From: Roseiarcus fermentans
Lineage (GTDB): Bacteria > Pseudomonadota > Alphaproteobacteria > Rhizobiales > Beijerinckiaceae
NCBI RefSeq assembly: GCF_003315135.1
Contig: NZ_QNRK01000002.1
Span: 244,540 to 308,539, forward strand
Direction of reading: 5' to 3'
Length of the DNA stretch: 64,000 nucleotides
The notes under the pieces were generated by a model, which worked only from the letters and a program-made list of their open reading frames with translations, searched no databases and was not told the origin of the DNA. The translations under genes and the position numbers were made by a program. Numbering within the stretch: the stretch's first letter is position 1; every line of letters begins with the position of its first letter. This document shows positions 51,993 through 61,510 of this stretch, one piece after another.

Positions 51993-52008
51993 CCGCCAAG
52001 GCCCGCAG

Positions 52009-52076
52009 TTGGCGCACCCCGGGAGGGGCGGCGTCTCGCCGCCCCGGGCGCGGGGGACGCGCGCCCTCCCACGAAG
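52009..52076. repeat. Intergenic repeat unit, copy 1
   Basis: A ~68-base unit beginning TTGGCGCACC, with the hairpin core GGCGGCGTCTCGCCGCC at 52027-52043, then a GGACGCGC/CCCTCC arm and ending ACGAAG. It is nearly identical to the unit at 52123-52186. Confidence 0.75.
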
Positions 52077-52122
52077 CCCGCAGCCTCTTTCTCACGCGAA
52101 AGGGTCCCGAACCCGCCCAGTG

Positions 52123-52186
52123 TTGGCGCACCGGGAGGGGCGGCGTCTCGCCGCCCGGGTGCGCGGGACGCGCACCCTCCGACGAA
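52123..52186. repeat. Intergenic repeat unit, copy 2
   Basis: A ~64-base unit with the same start (TTGGCGCACC), the same hairpin core (52139-52155), the same GGACGCGC...CCCTCC arm and ACGAAG end as copy 1. The two copies are in direct orientation, 46 bases apart, between two transporter ATPase genes. Confidence 0.75.
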
Positions 52187-52199
52187 GTCGGCGGTTGCC

Positions 52200-52961
52200 T
52201 CACGCGCCAAGGTACACCTCCCGCACCCGCTCGTCGGCGAGCACCGCGTCGGGGGCGCCTTCGCAGATGATGGCGCCGAAATGGAGCACCGCGAGGCGGC
52301 TCGCGATGCGCTTCAAGGCGTGGATGACGTGCTCGACCCAGACGATCGTCGCGCCCTCGCGGTGGATCGCGGTGAGGATGGCGAGCAGGTCCTCGCATTC
52401 GGCGTCGGTGAGGCCGCCGGCGATCTCGTCGAGCAGCAGCAGCCGCGGCTTGCCCGCCACCGCCTTGGCGAGTTCGAGCCGCTTGAGATTGAGCAGCGAC
52501 AGCGTTCCCGCGGGTTTTGCGGCGAGCGCGGCGAGGCCGGTCAGCGCCAGCGCCCGCTGCGCCTCGCGCCGTCCGGCCGGGATCGACAGCCCGCCGCCGT
52601 GGGTCGCCGCGACCAGCACGTTCTCGAACACGCTCATGTGGGCGAACGGCTTCGGCACCTGATAGGTGCGGCCGACCCCGAGCCGGCGGCGGCGCCAGAC
52701 CGTCATGGCGGTGACGTCGCGGCCCATGATGTGAATCGAGCCCTCGTTCGGCGGCAGCACGCCGGCGATCAGGTTGAACAGCGTCGATTTCCCGGCGCCG
52801 TTGGGCCCGAGCACCCCGAGGATCTCGCCCGGCCGCACGGTCAGGCTCAATTCCTCGATCACGCGCAGGCCGCCGAACCGGCGCGAAACGCCGGCCAGCG
52901 CCAGGATGACCGCTTCCGCCGGGGGACCCCCGGCGGAAACGGTCTCGTTCCGATCAGCCAT
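52200..52961 (-). CDS. Branched-chain-type ABC transporter ATPase, LivG family
   Basis: A 253-residue ATPase with Walker A GPNGAGKST, the LivG-type VGRTYQVPKPFAHMSVFENVLVAA block, a signature region that reads LSLLNLKRLELAKAV (the canonical LSxGxQ is replaced, as is common in LivG, by a degenerate form), Walker B LLLLDEIAGGLT and the switch His in WVEHVIHAL. Its start overlaps the end of the binding-protein gene by eight bases. Confidence 0.9.
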   Translation of the reverse strand: MADRNETVSAGGPPAEAVILALAGVSRRFGGLRVIEELSLTVRPGEILGVLGPNGAGKSTLFNLIAGVLPPNEGSIHIMGRDVTAMTVWRRRRLGVGRTYQVPKPFAHMSVFENVLVAATHGGGLSIPAGRREAQRALALTGLAALAAKPAGTLSLLNLKRLELAKAVAGKPRLLLLDEIAGGLTDAECEDLLAILTAIHREGATIVWVEHVIHALKRIASRLAVLHFGAIICEGAPDAVLADERVREVYLGA

Positions 52962-54222
52962 GAACGATCTCGGCCATCTTGCCGCCGACCGGCACCATCG
53001 GCGCGGTCGTGTTGTCGACCACGACGAGATCGAACGGGAACTTGGTTCCCTTCTTCCACTGGCCGATCACCAGCGGGGTCGCGCTGGTGTTGGGATAGGG
53101 CCCCTTCTTGAAGTTGATCGGCCCGACGATCGAGGCGTAGTCCATGCTGGCGATGGCGTCGCGGATCGATTCCGGATCGTCGAGGCTCTTGGCGCGCTTG
53201 AGCGCGTCGAACGCCGTCTCGAACAGCGCATGGCGGAAGCCGAGCGTCATCGACGTCTGGTTGCCGGTCGCCTTCTCGTAGGCGTCGCTGAGTTCCTGCG
53301 ACGTGATTCCGCTGAGGCCAGACTTGAACGGGCTGGTCGGCGACCACCAGACCTCGACCGAGAGGCCTTCCGCGCGCGCTCCCAAGGGGGCGATCGCGGC
53401 CGGGAATTCCGTCGCCTTGGCCATCGAGATGATCTTGGGCTGCAGGCTCTGCTGCGCCGCGGCGCTCATGAAGGCGGTGAACTCGGGCGGCGGCAGCACG
53501 CCGGCGATGATCTCGGCGCCGGCCGATTTGAACGCCGCGATCTGGGCGCTGTAATTGCCCGACGGCAGGTCGAACCGGCCCGGATCGACGATCTTGTAGC
53601 CGCGCTTTTCCGCCATGCCGGTGAAGATCTTCGAGAACGCGAGGCCGTCGTTGTCGTTCGGCCACAGCGCGCCGACCACCTTGTTGGTCTTCACCTGGTC
53701 CCAGGCGTCGTAATAGGCCTCGGCCATGTTCACGGCGCTGAAGAAGTAGTTGAAGGTCCAGTCGAAACCCTTCTTCGGATCGCCGTTGCGGCCGAAGAAC
53801 CAGGGCTCGAGCGGGCAGTCGTTGGTGAGGCAGGGGACGCCCGAGACCTCGCACTGGTCGGCGACCGGATTGACCGTCTCCGGCGTCGCGAAGGCGGTCA
53901 TGATGTCGACCTTGTCCTGCAGGATGAGCCCCTTGGCCACGTCGGCGGCGCGGTTGGGGTTGGACTGGCTGTCGCGCACGATGATCTCGAGCGGATGCTT
54001 GGTGCCGCCGATGTCGATCTGGCCGCCGGTGTGCGCCTTGAGGCGATCGAGCGTCCACGGCAGGTTGTCGGAGAAGATCGCGAGCGGCCCGGTCAGCGGG
54101 GCGACGAGGCCGATCTTGACGGTCTTGGGCGCGGCGAAGGCGACGCGCGGCAACGCGGTCGCCGCCAGCGCCGCGGCGCCGGTCTTCAGGAACGCGCGGC
54201 GTCCCACGGGAAATCGGGTCAT
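52954..54222 (-). CDS. ABC transporter substrate-binding protein, LivK family, Tat-exported
   Basis: A 422-residue periplasmic binding protein. The N-terminus has a twin-arginine signal (GRRAFLKTGAAALAATALP, cleavage after AFA). The mature part matches the type I periplasmic fold of the aromatic/branched-chain group: KIGLVAPLTGPLAIFSDNL, EIIVRDSQSNPNRAADVAKGLI, and FATPETVNPVADQCEVSGVPCLTND-like text. It starts 51 bases after the tautomerase gene, so it is physically in the phenol operon and its ligand is probably an aromatic compound and not an amino acid; this is inferred from context. Confidence 0.88.
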   Translation of the reverse strand: MTRFPVGRRAFLKTGAAALAATALPRVAFAAPKTVKIGLVAPLTGPLAIFSDNLPWTLDRLKAHTGGQIDIGGTKHPLEIIVRDSQSNPNRAADVAKGLILQDKVDIMTAFATPETVNPVADQCEVSGVPCLTNDCPLEPWFFGRNGDPKKGFDWTFNYFFSAVNMAEAYYDAWDQVKTNKVVGALWPNDNDGLAFSKIFTGMAEKRGYKIVDPGRFDLPSGNYSAQIAAFKSAGAEIIAGVLPPPEFTAFMSAAAQQSLQPKIISMAKATEFPAAIAPLGARAEGLSVEVWWSPTSPFKSGLSGITSQELSDAYEKATGNQTSMTLGFRHALFETAFDALKRAKSLDDPESIRDAIASMDYASIVGPINFKKGPYPNTSATPLVIGQWKKGTKFPFDLVVVDNTTAPMVPVGGKMAEIVHG

Positions 54223-54273
54223 ATGGGTTTCCTCCTCGATAGGTCTGTTTTCGCTGATTCTTTAAGGCTCGGG

Positions 54274-54474
54274 TCAGCCCGGAGGCGCCTCGGGCTTCTC
54301 CTTGGTCTTCCCCCCGGCGCCGAAGTGCAGCGCCGGGACTTCGCGCAGGATGACGCGGATCGAGTCGAGCGGGGCGTCGATCGCCTCGACGATCGCATCG
54401 CTGACCTTGGCGATCAGCCGCCGCTTGGCCTCGGGCGTGCGCCCCTCGATCAGGGTGATCTCGACGATCGGCAT
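54274..54474 (-). CDS. dmpI: 4-oxalocrotonate tautomerase
   Basis: A 66-residue tautomerase of the DmpI/XylH family, with the catalytic N-terminal Pro (MPIVEITLIEGRTPEAKRRL), Arg in EGRT and the SIRVILREV strand. It converts 2-hydroxymuconate to 2-oxo-3-hexenedioate. It follows the decarboxylase gene by five bases and is the last enzyme gene of the lower pathway before the transporter genes. Confidence 0.88.
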   Translation of the reverse strand: MPIVEITLIEGRTPEAKRRLIAKVSDAIVEAIDAPLDSIRVILREVPALHFGAGGKTKEKPEAPPG

Positions 54475-54479
54475 GTCGC

Positions 54480-55247
54480 CTACTCCGCCACGCGGATCGA
54501 GACCGATCCGAGGTTCTGCATGGTGAGGCGCACGCGCTCGCCGACTTTGAGCGAATGCGCCGCAGTCGCGCCGCCGGCGAGGATGATCCAGCCCGCTTCG
54601 AGCCGCCCGAGCGCGGCGCCCGCGAGCCGCGCCGCCGCAACAAGCGAGCGCGACGGGTTGCCGAGGATCGCCGCGGTCGAGCCGATCTCGACCGGCCGGC
54701 CGTCGACTTCCATGACGAGGCCGAGGTTGGAAAAGTCCTGGGTCGGCGACGACCAGTCGCCGACGACGAAGCCGGACGAGGACGAATTGTCGGCGATCAC
54801 GTCGGGCAGCGCGAACTTGAAGTTCTGGTAGCGCGAGTCGATGATCTCCATCGCCGGCGCGATCGCCGCCACCGCCGCCATCGCTTCCGCCGCGGTGACC
54901 TCGCCGGTCAGCGGCGCCTTGAGCAGGAAGGCGAGTTCCGGCTCGATGCGCGGATGGACGAAGCGCCGCTTCGACAGCGACGCGCCCTCTTCCAGCCGCA
55001 TGGCGTCGGTGAGCCGGCCCCAGACGACCTCGTCGACGTTGACCTGCTTCATTTTTGCGCGCGAGGTCAGACCCATCTTGACGCCGACGAGCTTTTCGCC
55101 GCGCTTCAGGCGGCGCTCGATCGAGGCCGCCTGCACCGCATAGGCGTCGGCGACGCTGAGCGGGCCGGAGCTGGTGAATTGCGGAATTGCGGAGGCGGTG
55201 CGCGCCGCCTCGTCGACGACTTCGGCGTATGTCTGGATGTCGGTCAT
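54480..55247 (-). CDS. dmpH: 2-oxo-3-hexenedioate (4-oxalocrotonate) decarboxylase
   Basis: A 255-residue member of the FAH-like hydratase/decarboxylase family. [62 protein letters not shown] and [17 protein letters not shown] match DmpH/XylI, which decarboxylates 2-oxo-3-hexenedioate to 2-hydroxypenta-2,4-dienoate and works in complex with the hydratase DmpE. The ATG at 55247 overlaps the aldolase stop by four bases. It is paralogous to the hydratase gene three positions upstream. Confidence 0.9.
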   Translation of the reverse strand: MTDIQTYAEVVDEAARTASAIPQFTSSGPLSVADAYAVQAASIERRLKRGEKLVGVKMGLTSRAKMKQVNVDEVVWGRLTDAMRLEEGASLSKRRFVHPRIEPELAFLLKAPLTGEVTAAEAMAAVAAIAPAMEIIDSRYQNFKFALPDVIADNSSSSGFVVGDWSSPTQDFSNLGLVMEVDGRPVEIGSTAAILGNPSRSLVAAARLAGAALGRLEAGWIILAGGATAAHSLKVGERVRLTMQNLGSVSIRVAE

Positions 55248-56287
55248 TGGGCGGCCGCCTGGGCTTCGCGTTGACGGATGATGTCGAGCGCGACGTCGAC
55301 GATCATGTCCTCCTGGCCTCCCACCATGCGGCGCTTGCCCAGCTCCGTCAGGATGTCGCGCGTGTCGACGCCGTAAAGCTTGGACGCGTTCTCGGCGTGG
55401 CGCAAGAAGCTGGAATAGACGCCGGCGTAGCCGAGCGACAGGCTCTCGCGGTCGACGCGCACCGGGCGATCCTGCAACGGCCGGATGACGTCGTCGGCGA
55501 CGTCCATGAGGACGTGCAGGTCGACCCCGGTTTCGATCCCCATCTTGTCGAGCACGGCGATCAGCGCCTCGATCGGCGCGTTGCCGGCGCCCGCGCCCAT
55601 GCCGGCGAGCGAAGCGTCGACGCGCACCGCGCCCGCTTCGATCCCGGCGACGGCGTTGGCGACGCCGAGCGTCAGGTTGTGGTGGGTGTGGACGCCGACC
55701 TCCGTTTCCGGCTTCAGCGCCTGGCGGAACGCCCGCACCCGCTCGGCGTACTGGCCGGGCAGCAGCGCGCCGGCCGAGTCGGTGACGTAGACGCATTCGG
55801 CGCCGTAGGACTCCATCAGCTTCGCCTGCTCGACCAGTTTTTCCACCGGCGCCATATGCGCCATCATCAGAAAGCCGACCGTGTCCATGCCGAGCGCCCG
55901 CGCCGCCTCGATGTGCTGGCGCGAGACGTCGGCCTCGGTGCAGTGGGTGGCGACGCGCACGCTGCGCGCGCCGGCCTCGTAGGCGTGCTTGAGGTCGTGC
56001 ACGGTGCCGATGCCGGGCAGCAGCAGCACGGTGACGACCGCGTTCCTGCACTCCTCGGCCACGGCCGCGATCCACTCGCCGTCGTCATGCGCGCCGAAGC
56101 CGTAGTTGAAGGTGGCGCCGGTGATGCCGTCGCCGTGGCAGATCTCGATCGCGTCGACGCCGGCGCGGTCGAGCGCGCGGGCGACCTCGCGCACCGTCTC
56201 CAGATGATACTGGTGGCGGACCGAGTGCATGCCGTCGCGTAAGGTTACGTCCTGGACGTAGAGCTTGTTCTTGTTCTTGCGGGCCAT
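55244..56287 (-). CDS. dmpG: 4-hydroxy-2-oxovalerate aldolase
   Basis: A 347-residue class II pyruvate aldolase that cleaves 4-hydroxy-2-oxovalerate to pyruvate and acetaldehyde. It has [17 protein letters not shown] (the Arg-Asp pair), the metal-binding [24 protein letters not shown] and [11 protein letters not shown]. DmpG forms a channelling complex with DmpF, the gene just upstream. The ATG at 56287 is preferred over GTG 56290 because GGAGG lies seven bases before it; it shares a base with the dmpF stop. Confidence 0.95.
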   Translation of the reverse strand: MARKNKNKLYVQDVTLRDGMHSVRHQYHLETVREVARALDRAGVDAIEICHGDGITGATFNYGFGAHDDGEWIAAVAEECRNAVVTVLLLPGIGTVHDLKHAYEAGARSVRVATHCTEADVSRQHIEAARALGMDTVGFLMMAHMAPVEKLVEQAKLMESYGAECVYVTDSAGALLPGQYAERVRAFRQALKPETEVGVHTHHNLTLGVANAVAGIEAGAVRVDASLAGMGAGAGNAPIEALIAVLDKMGIETGVDLHVLMDVADDVIRPLQDRPVRVDRESLSLGYAGVYSSFLRHAENASKLYGVDTRDILTELGKRRMVGGQEDMIVDVALDIIRQREAQAAAQ

Positions 56288-57228
56288 CACGCGGCCTCCT
56301 TCTGCAATTGCCTCGCGGCCCAGCCGTCGGCGGTGGTGAGCGCGGCCGAGGTCATGATGTCGAGATTGCCGGCGTAGGCCGGCAGGTAATGCGCCGCGCC
56401 CTCGACCTCGAGCATGATCGTGGTCTTGAGGCCGGAGCAGAATCCGACGCCCGGAATGCGCACCGGATGGTTGTCGCCGATGTGCTCGAACTGCACCTTC
56501 TGCTTCAGGCGATAGCCGGGCACGTATTTGCGCACCGCCTCCGCCATGTCGGCGACGGACTTCTCGATCGCCTCCTGCGAGCCGCCCTGCGACAAGGTGA
56601 AGACGGTGTCGCGCATGATCAGCGGCGGTTCGGCCGGGTTCAGAATGATGATCGCCTTGCCCTTCTCGGCGCCGCCGAGCTTGACGATGGCGTTCGAGGT
56701 GGTCTCGGTGAACTCGTCGATATTGGCGCGGGTGCCCGGCCCCGCCGACTTCGACGAGATCGAGGCGACGATTTCGCCCCAGATGACGCGTTTGGTCGCG
56801 CGCTTCACCGCATAGACCATCGGAATGGTCGCTTGCCCGCCGCAGGTGACCATGTTGACGTTGGGCTCGTCGATGTTGGCGTCGCCGTTGATGACCGGGA
56901 TGGTGAACGGGCCGATCGCGGCGGGGGTGAGGTCGATCACCTTCTTGCCGTCCGCCTGCAGGATCGCGTTGTTCCTGACGTGCGCGCCGGCCGAGGTCGC
57001 GTCGAACACGATCCTGATGTCCTTGTAGTTCGGCAGCTTGCGGAGGCCCTCGATGCCGTCATGGGTGGTCGGCACGTTGAGGCGCGCGGCGCGCGCGAGG
57101 CCGTCGGAGGCGGGATCGATGCCGACCATCGCGCCCATCTCGAGCGCCTTCGACATGCGCATCACCTTGATCATCAGGTCGGTGCCGATATTGCCCGAGC
57201 CGATGATCGCGCATTGTATCTTCGCCAT
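56287..57228 (-). CDS. dmpF: Acetaldehyde dehydrogenase (acetylating)
   Basis: A 313-residue enzyme making acetyl-CoA from acetaldehyde with NAD+. It has the Rossmann motif [34 protein letters not shown], the catalytic Cys in [17 protein letters not shown] and a [14 protein letters not shown] block. Start at 57228 (MAKIQC) follows AAGGAG; the frame extends seven codons upstream into the hydratase gene. Confidence 0.95.
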   Translation of the reverse strand: MAKIQCAIIGSGNIGTDLMIKVMRMSKALEMGAMVGIDPASDGLARAARLNVPTTHDGIEGLRKLPNYKDIRIVFDATSAGAHVRNNAILQADGKKVIDLTPAAIGPFTIPVINGDANIDEPNVNMVTCGGQATIPMVYAVKRATKRVIWGEIVASISSKSAGPGTRANIDEFTETTSNAIVKLGGAEKGKAIIILNPAEPPLIMRDTVFTLSQGGSQEAIEKSVADMAEAVRKYVPGYRLKQKVQFEHIGDNHPVRIPGVGFCSGLKTTIMLEVEGAAHYLPAYAGNLDIMTSAALTTADGWAARQLQKEAA

Positions 57229-57235
57229 CAGAGCC

Positions 57236-58024
57236 TCACTCCTTCGCAAAAGCCGCGCGGACGGAGCCGAGCCCCGAGATGCGCGCTTCGTAGACTTCGC
57301 CCCGCTTCACCGTGACCATCGGCCCGAGCGCGCCGGACATCACCGTGTCGCCCGCCTTCAGCGGGCGCCCGACCCGCGCCATGGTTTTCGCGAGCCAGAG
57401 GGTCGCCGACAGCGGGTCGCCGAGGCAGGCCGCGCCCGCCCCGACCGACACCTCGTCGCCGCCCTGCTCCATGATCATGCCGCACAGCCTGAGTTCGAGA
57501 CCGTCGAGCTTTTTCGGGCTGGCGCCGAGCACGTAGAGGCCGGAGGAGGCGTTGTCGGCGATGGTGTCGAGGATGCCGATCTTCCAGTCGGCGATCCGCG
57601 AATCGACGATCTCGATCGCCGGCAGCGCGAACTCGACCGCCCGCAGGATGTCGGCGATGGTCAGATGCTCTTGGTCGAGGTCGCGCCCGATGACGAAGGC
57701 GATCTCCGCTTCGACCTTGGGCTGGATGAGCTGGTCGGCCGCGACGTCCCATCCGTCCGGCACCGCCATGTCGGAAAACAGCATGCCATAGTCGGGCTGG
57801 CTGACGCCGAGTTGCCGCTGCACCGCGAGCGAGGTCAGCCCGATCTTCCGCCCGACGAGCTTGCGCCCGTCGGCGAGCCAGCGCTCGGTGTTGAACTCCT
57901 GGGCGGCGTAGGCCTGCTCGACCGCCCCGGCCGGCAGAAGCTCGCGCACCGGCGGCACGGGCGTGCGAGTCCTGTAGGCGCCGAGGATGGCGTCGGCGAC
58001 GGCGAGCGGCGCGATCTTGGTCAC
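57236..58024 (-). CDS. dmpE: 2-oxopent-4-enoate (2-hydroxypenta-2,4-dienoate) hydratase
   Basis: A 262-residue FAH-family hydratase adding water to 2-hydroxypenta-2,4-dienoate. [73 protein letters not shown] and [19 protein letters not shown] match DmpE/XylJ. The GTG start at 58024 has GGAA eight bases upstream; no good ATG exists near this position. It sits 14 bases after the dehydrogenase gene. Confidence 0.9.
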   Translation of the reverse strand: MTKIAPLAVADAILGAYRTRTPVPPVRELLPAGAVEQAYAAQEFNTERWLADGRKLVGRKIGLTSLAVQRQLGVSQPDYGMLFSDMAVPDGWDVAADQLIQPKVEAEIAFVIGRDLDQEHLTIADILRAVEFALPAIEIVDSRIADWKIGILDTIADNASSGLYVLGASPKKLDGLELRLCGMIMEQGGDEVSVGAGAACLGDPLSATLWLAKTMARVGRPLKAGDTVMSGALGPMVTVKRGEVYEARISGLGSVRAAFAKE

Positions 58025-58038
58025 GTTGGCGTTCCTTC

Positions 58039-59547
58039 TCAGAGCTTCACGCAGACGTTGGTCAGCTCGGTGTAGAACTCGAGCGAGTGCAGGCCGCCCT
58101 CCCGACCGATGCCCGACTGCTTGGCGCCGCCGAAGGCGGTGCGCAGGTCGCGCAGGAACCAGGAGTTGACCCAGCAGATGCCCACGTCCATCTGCGCCGC
58201 CACCCGGTGGCCGCGCGAAAGGTTCTCGGTCCAGACCGAGGCCGCGAGCCCGTAGGGCGTGGAATTGGCGAGCCGCACCGCCTCCTCCTCGTCGTCGAAC
58301 GGACGGATGTGGCAGCAGGGTCCGAAGATTTCCTCGTTCACGATCGGCGAGTCGTCGGGGAGACCGGTCCAGATGGTGGGCTCGATCCAGGCGCCGTCGG
58401 CGAGGTCGGCCGGCATGGTCGGCACGCCGCCGCCGGTGACCACGGTCGCCCCCTCCGCCGCGGCCTTCCGGTAGTAGCTCAGCACCTTCTCGCGGTGCTC
58501 CTTGCTGACCAGCGGGCCGAGGTTGGTCACCGGGTCTTCCGGGCGGCCGAGCTTCAGGCTCTCGGCGCCGGCCTTGAGGCGCGCGACGAAGGCGTCGAAG
58601 ATCGGCCGCTCGACATAGACCCGCTCGGTGCCAAGGCAGACCTGGCCGCAGTTCGAGAAGCACGAGCGCATCACCCCCTCGATCGTCTTGTCGAGATCGG
58701 CGTCGGCGAACACCAGCGCCGGGTTCTTGCCGCCGAGCTCGAACGACACCTGGCGGATGCCGAGCGCGGCCTGGCGCATGATCGCTTCGCCGGTGCGGGT
58801 CTCGCCGGTGAAGGTGATGCCGTTGACGAGCGGATGCTGGGTCAGGAACTCGCCGGCCGAATTCGGGCCGAACCCGTGCACGACGTTGTAGACGCCCTTG
58901 GGCATGCCGGCCGCGTTCATCACCTCGCCGAGCAGGGTCGCGGTCAGCGGCGTCTCCTCGGACGGCTTGACGACGACGGTGTTGCCGCAGGCGAGCGCCG
59001 GGCCGACCTTCCAGGTCATCAAGAGCAGGGGCAGATTCCACGGCGAGATCACCGCGATCACCCCCTTGGGCTTCCTGAGGCCGTAGTTGATCGCGTTCCT
59101 TCCGTCGGGCGTCGGCAGGATAAACGTCTCGGTTGACACGGTCTTCACCGTGTCGGCGAACATCTTGAAGTTGGCGGCGCCGCGCGGAATGTCGAGATGG
59201 CGGGCGAGGCTCGACGGCTTGCCGGTGTCGAGACACTCGGCGGCGAGGAACTCCTCGAGCCGCGCATTGATGCCGTCCGCGACCCTGGCGAGAATGTCGG
59301 TGCGCTCGGTCACCGTCATCCGGCCCCACGGGCCCGACAGCGCGGCCTTGGCGGCGCGGACCGCCGCGTCGATCTCCGCCTTGCCGCCCTCGGGCACGCG
59401 GCCGATCACGCTGTTGTCGAGCGGCGTGCGGTTTTCCCAGAACCTGCCGGTCGAGCCGTTGGTGAACGCGCCGTCGATGAAATGGGCGGCGTCCTTGCGC
59501 GCGCTGTCGAAGCTCACGGACGCCTTCTTCAAAGCCTGCACCGTCAT
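58039..59547 (-). CDS. dmpC: 2-hydroxymuconic semialdehyde dehydrogenase
   Basis: A 502-residue NAD-dependent aldehyde dehydrogenase that oxidises the meta-cleavage product to 2-hydroxymuconate. Catalytic residues are Asn171 ([15 protein letters not shown]), Glu270 ([17 protein letters not shown]) and Cys304 ([12 protein letters not shown]). Length and GDIPRG-like [16 protein letters not shown] are typical of DmpC/XylG. The start at 59547 follows GAGGTGA. It opens the lower-pathway operon; a repeat-rich AT region just upstream is the likely promoter/operator. Confidence 0.92.
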   Translation of the reverse strand: MTVQALKKASVSFDSARKDAAHFIDGAFTNGSTGRFWENRTPLDNSVIGRVPEGGKAEIDAAVRAAKAALSGPWGRMTVTERTDILARVADGINARLEEFLAAECLDTGKPSSLARHLDIPRGAANFKMFADTVKTVSTETFILPTPDGRNAINYGLRKPKGVIAVISPWNLPLLLMTWKVGPALACGNTVVVKPSEETPLTATLLGEVMNAAGMPKGVYNVVHGFGPNSAGEFLTQHPLVNGITFTGETRTGEAIMRQAALGIRQVSFELGGKNPALVFADADLDKTIEGVMRSCFSNCGQVCLGTERVYVERPIFDAFVARLKAGAESLKLGRPEDPVTNLGPLVSKEHREKVLSYYRKAAAEGATVVTGGGVPTMPADLADGAWIEPTIWTGLPDDSPIVNEEIFGPCCHIRPFDDEEEAVRLANSTPYGLAASVWTENLSRGHRVAAQMDVGICWVNSWFLRDLRTAFGGAKQSGIGREGGLHSLEFYTELTNVCVKL

Positions 59548-59593
59548 CGTTTCACCTCTCGTGTCGCGGGGCTCGCCGCAGCGCGCCGCTCTC

Positions 59594-59643
59594 ATATCGC
59601 GATATTTTCAGTTTGTCGATATTTTTCTTTATATCGATATTTT
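59594..59643 (-). promoter_or_regulatory. AT-rich repeat operator upstream of dmpC
   Basis: Three direct copies of CGATATTTT start at 59600, 59617 and 59635 (spacing 17 and 18). They overlap the perfect palindromes ATATCGCGATAT (59594-59605) and ATATCGATAT (59631-59640). The block lies 47-96 bases before the dmpC start in an otherwise GC-rich region, as expected for a regulator binding array at the lower-pathway promoter. The regulator is unknown. Confidence 0.6.
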
Positions 59644-59776
59644 ATTGAGTCCCGCCACGCCGGATGGGGTGTGGCCCGCTGCTTCGATGCCGGTCGAATT
59701 ACGCTTACGCCACCGGCGCAAGTCGGATTGCACGACCGTCACCGCAAACCTCCAAACGAGGAAACCTGCTTTCCAC

Positions 59777-59825
59777 ACCTCATCCGGCCCTTCGGGCCAC
59801 CTTCGCCGCTTCGCGGAGAAGGGGC
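59777..59825. repeat. RIME-like intergenic mosaic element
   Basis: A ~49-base element with two hairpins, GGCCCTTCGGGCC and CGCCGCTTCGCGGAGAAGG, preceded by CCTCATCC. It resembles the CCCTCATCC...CTTCTCCCC intergenic elements common in rhizobial and related genomes. It begins 24 bases after the GlcG-like stop on the minus strand and probably also ends that transcript. Confidence 0.55.
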
Positions 59826-59848
59826 GCGCCAACGCCTTCCCTTCCGTT

Positions 59849-60274
59849 CTACGCCGCGAGCGCGGCGGCCACGCCGGCCCTGGCGCATTCGCGGTCGTCG
59901 TCCTCCGACCCGCCCGAAACGCCGACCGCGCCGATCACCGCGCCGTCCTCGACGATCGGCAGGCCGCCGCCGAACAGCACGACTCCCGGCCGGATGGCGA
60001 TGCCGTGATGGAGCACCGGATTGTCCTTGAGCGCGTTCGACAGGCCGTCGGTCGAGGCGCCGAACACCGCCGCCGTATAGGCCTTGTCCCGGGCGATGCT
60101 GATCGACGCGGCGAAGGCGCCGTCCGCCCTGAGGCAGGCGACGAGGTCGCCGCCGATGTCGACCGCCGCTGCGACGACCGCGACGCCGCGCTCGCGTCCC
60201 CTGGCGACGGCAGCCTCGACGGCGCGGAACGCGGCCTCGGCGCTGATGATGCGGCGCGTGACTGAAACCGGCAT
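59849..60274 (-). CDS. GlcG/HbpS-family protein
   Basis: A 141-residue protein of the GlcG/HbpS (DUF336) family: a helical N-terminus, VAVVAAAVDIGGDLVACLRADGA, ISIARDKAYTAAVFG, and a Gly-rich GGGLPIVEDGAVIGAVGVSGGS. HbpS of Streptomyces binds haem, and such proteins often occur in aromatic or glycolate catabolic operons as unidentified accessories. It lies alone between the upper and lower pathway blocks, with non-coding DNA on both sides. Its exact role here is unknown. Confidence 0.8.
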   Translation of the reverse strand: MPVSVTRRIISAEAAFRAVEAAVARGRERGVAVVAAAVDIGGDLVACLRADGAFAASISIARDKAYTAAVFGASTDGLSNALKDNPVLHHGIAIRPGVVLFGGGLPIVEDGAVIGAVGVSGGSEDDDRECARAGVAAALAA

Positions 60275-60577
60275 GGTCTTCCCCCTGTCTTCCGTCGCCG
60301 CGCTCGCTCGGGCACGGCGACTCCCCTCTCCACCCCCTCGGCGGGACGGCGTCGCGCCTCCTCCCCCCTGTGGGGTCGGGAGGGAGGTCGCGCCGAACCT
60401 CGACTTTTGGCGCTCTGCCAGCCGCCAAACCGAGCGGTCCGTGAGCCCCCGCCCGGCCGCCCCGACATCGGGGCGGGGACGGCGCCCGTCGCGCCGGGTC
60501 CCGTCTGGACAAGGCGTACATGCCGCGCGAGGGATCGGGTAAAAGACCCTTCGCGCGGACGCCCCGACGGTCGCGGC
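60275..60577. other. Gene-free region downstream of catechol 2,3-dioxygenase with hairpins
   Basis: About 303 bases without a convincing frame. It contains a strong hairpin at 60457-60476 (CCGCCCCGA with TCGGGGCGG) about 100 bases after the dioxygenase stop, and a longer imperfect GC inverted repeat around 60345-60400 just upstream of the GlcG-like gene. These may end the upper-pathway transcript. Confidence 0.45.
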
Positions 60578-61498
60578 TTACGATACGACCGACAGGAACG
60601 CGTCGTTCAGCTGACGCTCGTAGTAGAAGATGCCCTTGCCGACCTGGGTCTCGTCCCAGGTGCGGGTCGGGATGTCCGGATAGTAGGTGTAGCCGCCGGC
60701 GAAGGTCTCGCAGCGGTTGCCCGACGGATCGAAGAAGTAGATCGTCTGGCCGCGGGTGATGCCGTGCCGGGTCGGCCCGAGGTCGATCGAGATGTCGTAG
60801 CGGGTGAGGATGTCGGCGGCGTGCCCGATCGACTGCCAGTTTTCCAGCTCGAAGGCGACGTGGTGCAGCTTGTTCGGCTCGGGGTATTTCACGAAGGCGA
60901 TGTCGTGCGCCTTCATGCCGCAGGTCATCCAGATCGCGAACACGCCGTCGGGCATGTCGACGCGCTCGGCGCAGCGGAAGTCGAGCGCCTTCTCGAAGAA
61001 GTCGAGGTTGCCCTGGACGTCGGGCCCGTACAGCAGCGAATGATCGAAGCGGCGGGCGGCCATGCCGTGCGGCTCGAGCTCCCAGACGTCGGGGTTATGG
61101 GTCCTCGGCTTCGGGTCGGACTGTTCGGATTCGGCATAGAGCTCGATGCGATGGCCGGTCGGGATGGTGAAGCCGATGCGGCGGCCGAGGCCGGGCTGCT
61201 CGCCGGCCTTCACGTGATCGACCGCGAAGCCGTAGTCGGTGACCCGCTTCTCGTAGTGATCGAGATCCGAATCCTTCACGCACTTGAAGCCGGCGGCGTC
61301 GACGCCGGCCGAATCGGCGCGACGCAGCACGATCGAGTGATGGTCGAACTCGTCGGCCGACTTGAGGTAGACGCGCCCGTCGGGGCCTTCCGTGACCTGA
61401 TGCAGGCCGATGCGCTTGGTGTAGAACTCGATCGCCGCAGGCATGTCCAGAACGCGGATCTGGATGAAGCCGGGACGCATGATGCCCGTAATCGCCAT
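60578..61498 (-). CDS. dmpB: Catechol 2,3-dioxygenase (extradiol)
   Basis: A 306-residue two-domain extradiol dioxygenase that opens catechol to 2-hydroxymuconic semialdehyde. Fe(II) ligands are His153 (RRFDHSLLYG), a His in KLHHVAFELENW (212/213) and Glu264 (FFDPSGNRCETFAGGY). The conserved second-shell His198 (KAHDIAF), His245 (RHGITRG) and Tyr254 are present. Length matches XylE/DmpB (307). It follows the xylT-like ferredoxin gene by 12 bases; that ferredoxin is known to reactivate the oxidised dioxygenase. Confidence 0.95.
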   Translation of the reverse strand: MAITGIMRPGFIQIRVLDMPAAIEFYTKRIGLHQVTEGPDGRVYLKSADEFDHHSIVLRRADSAGVDAAGFKCVKDSDLDHYEKRVTDYGFAVDHVKAGEQPGLGRRIGFTIPTGHRIELYAESEQSDPKPRTHNPDVWELEPHGMAARRFDHSLLYGPDVQGNLDFFEKALDFRCAERVDMPDGVFAIWMTCGMKAHDIAFVKYPEPNKLHHVAFELENWQSIGHAADILTRYDISIDLGPTRHGITRGQTIYFFDPSGNRCETFAGGYTYYPDIPTRTWDETQVGKGIFYYERQLNDAFLSVVS

Positions 61499-61510
61499 GG
61501 TGTTACCTCC

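Noticed and set aside
59581..59650. Triple AT-rich repeat as a CRISPR array
   Set aside because: Repeats are only nine bases with spacing of 17-18 bases, and no cas gene is present; they fit an operator.
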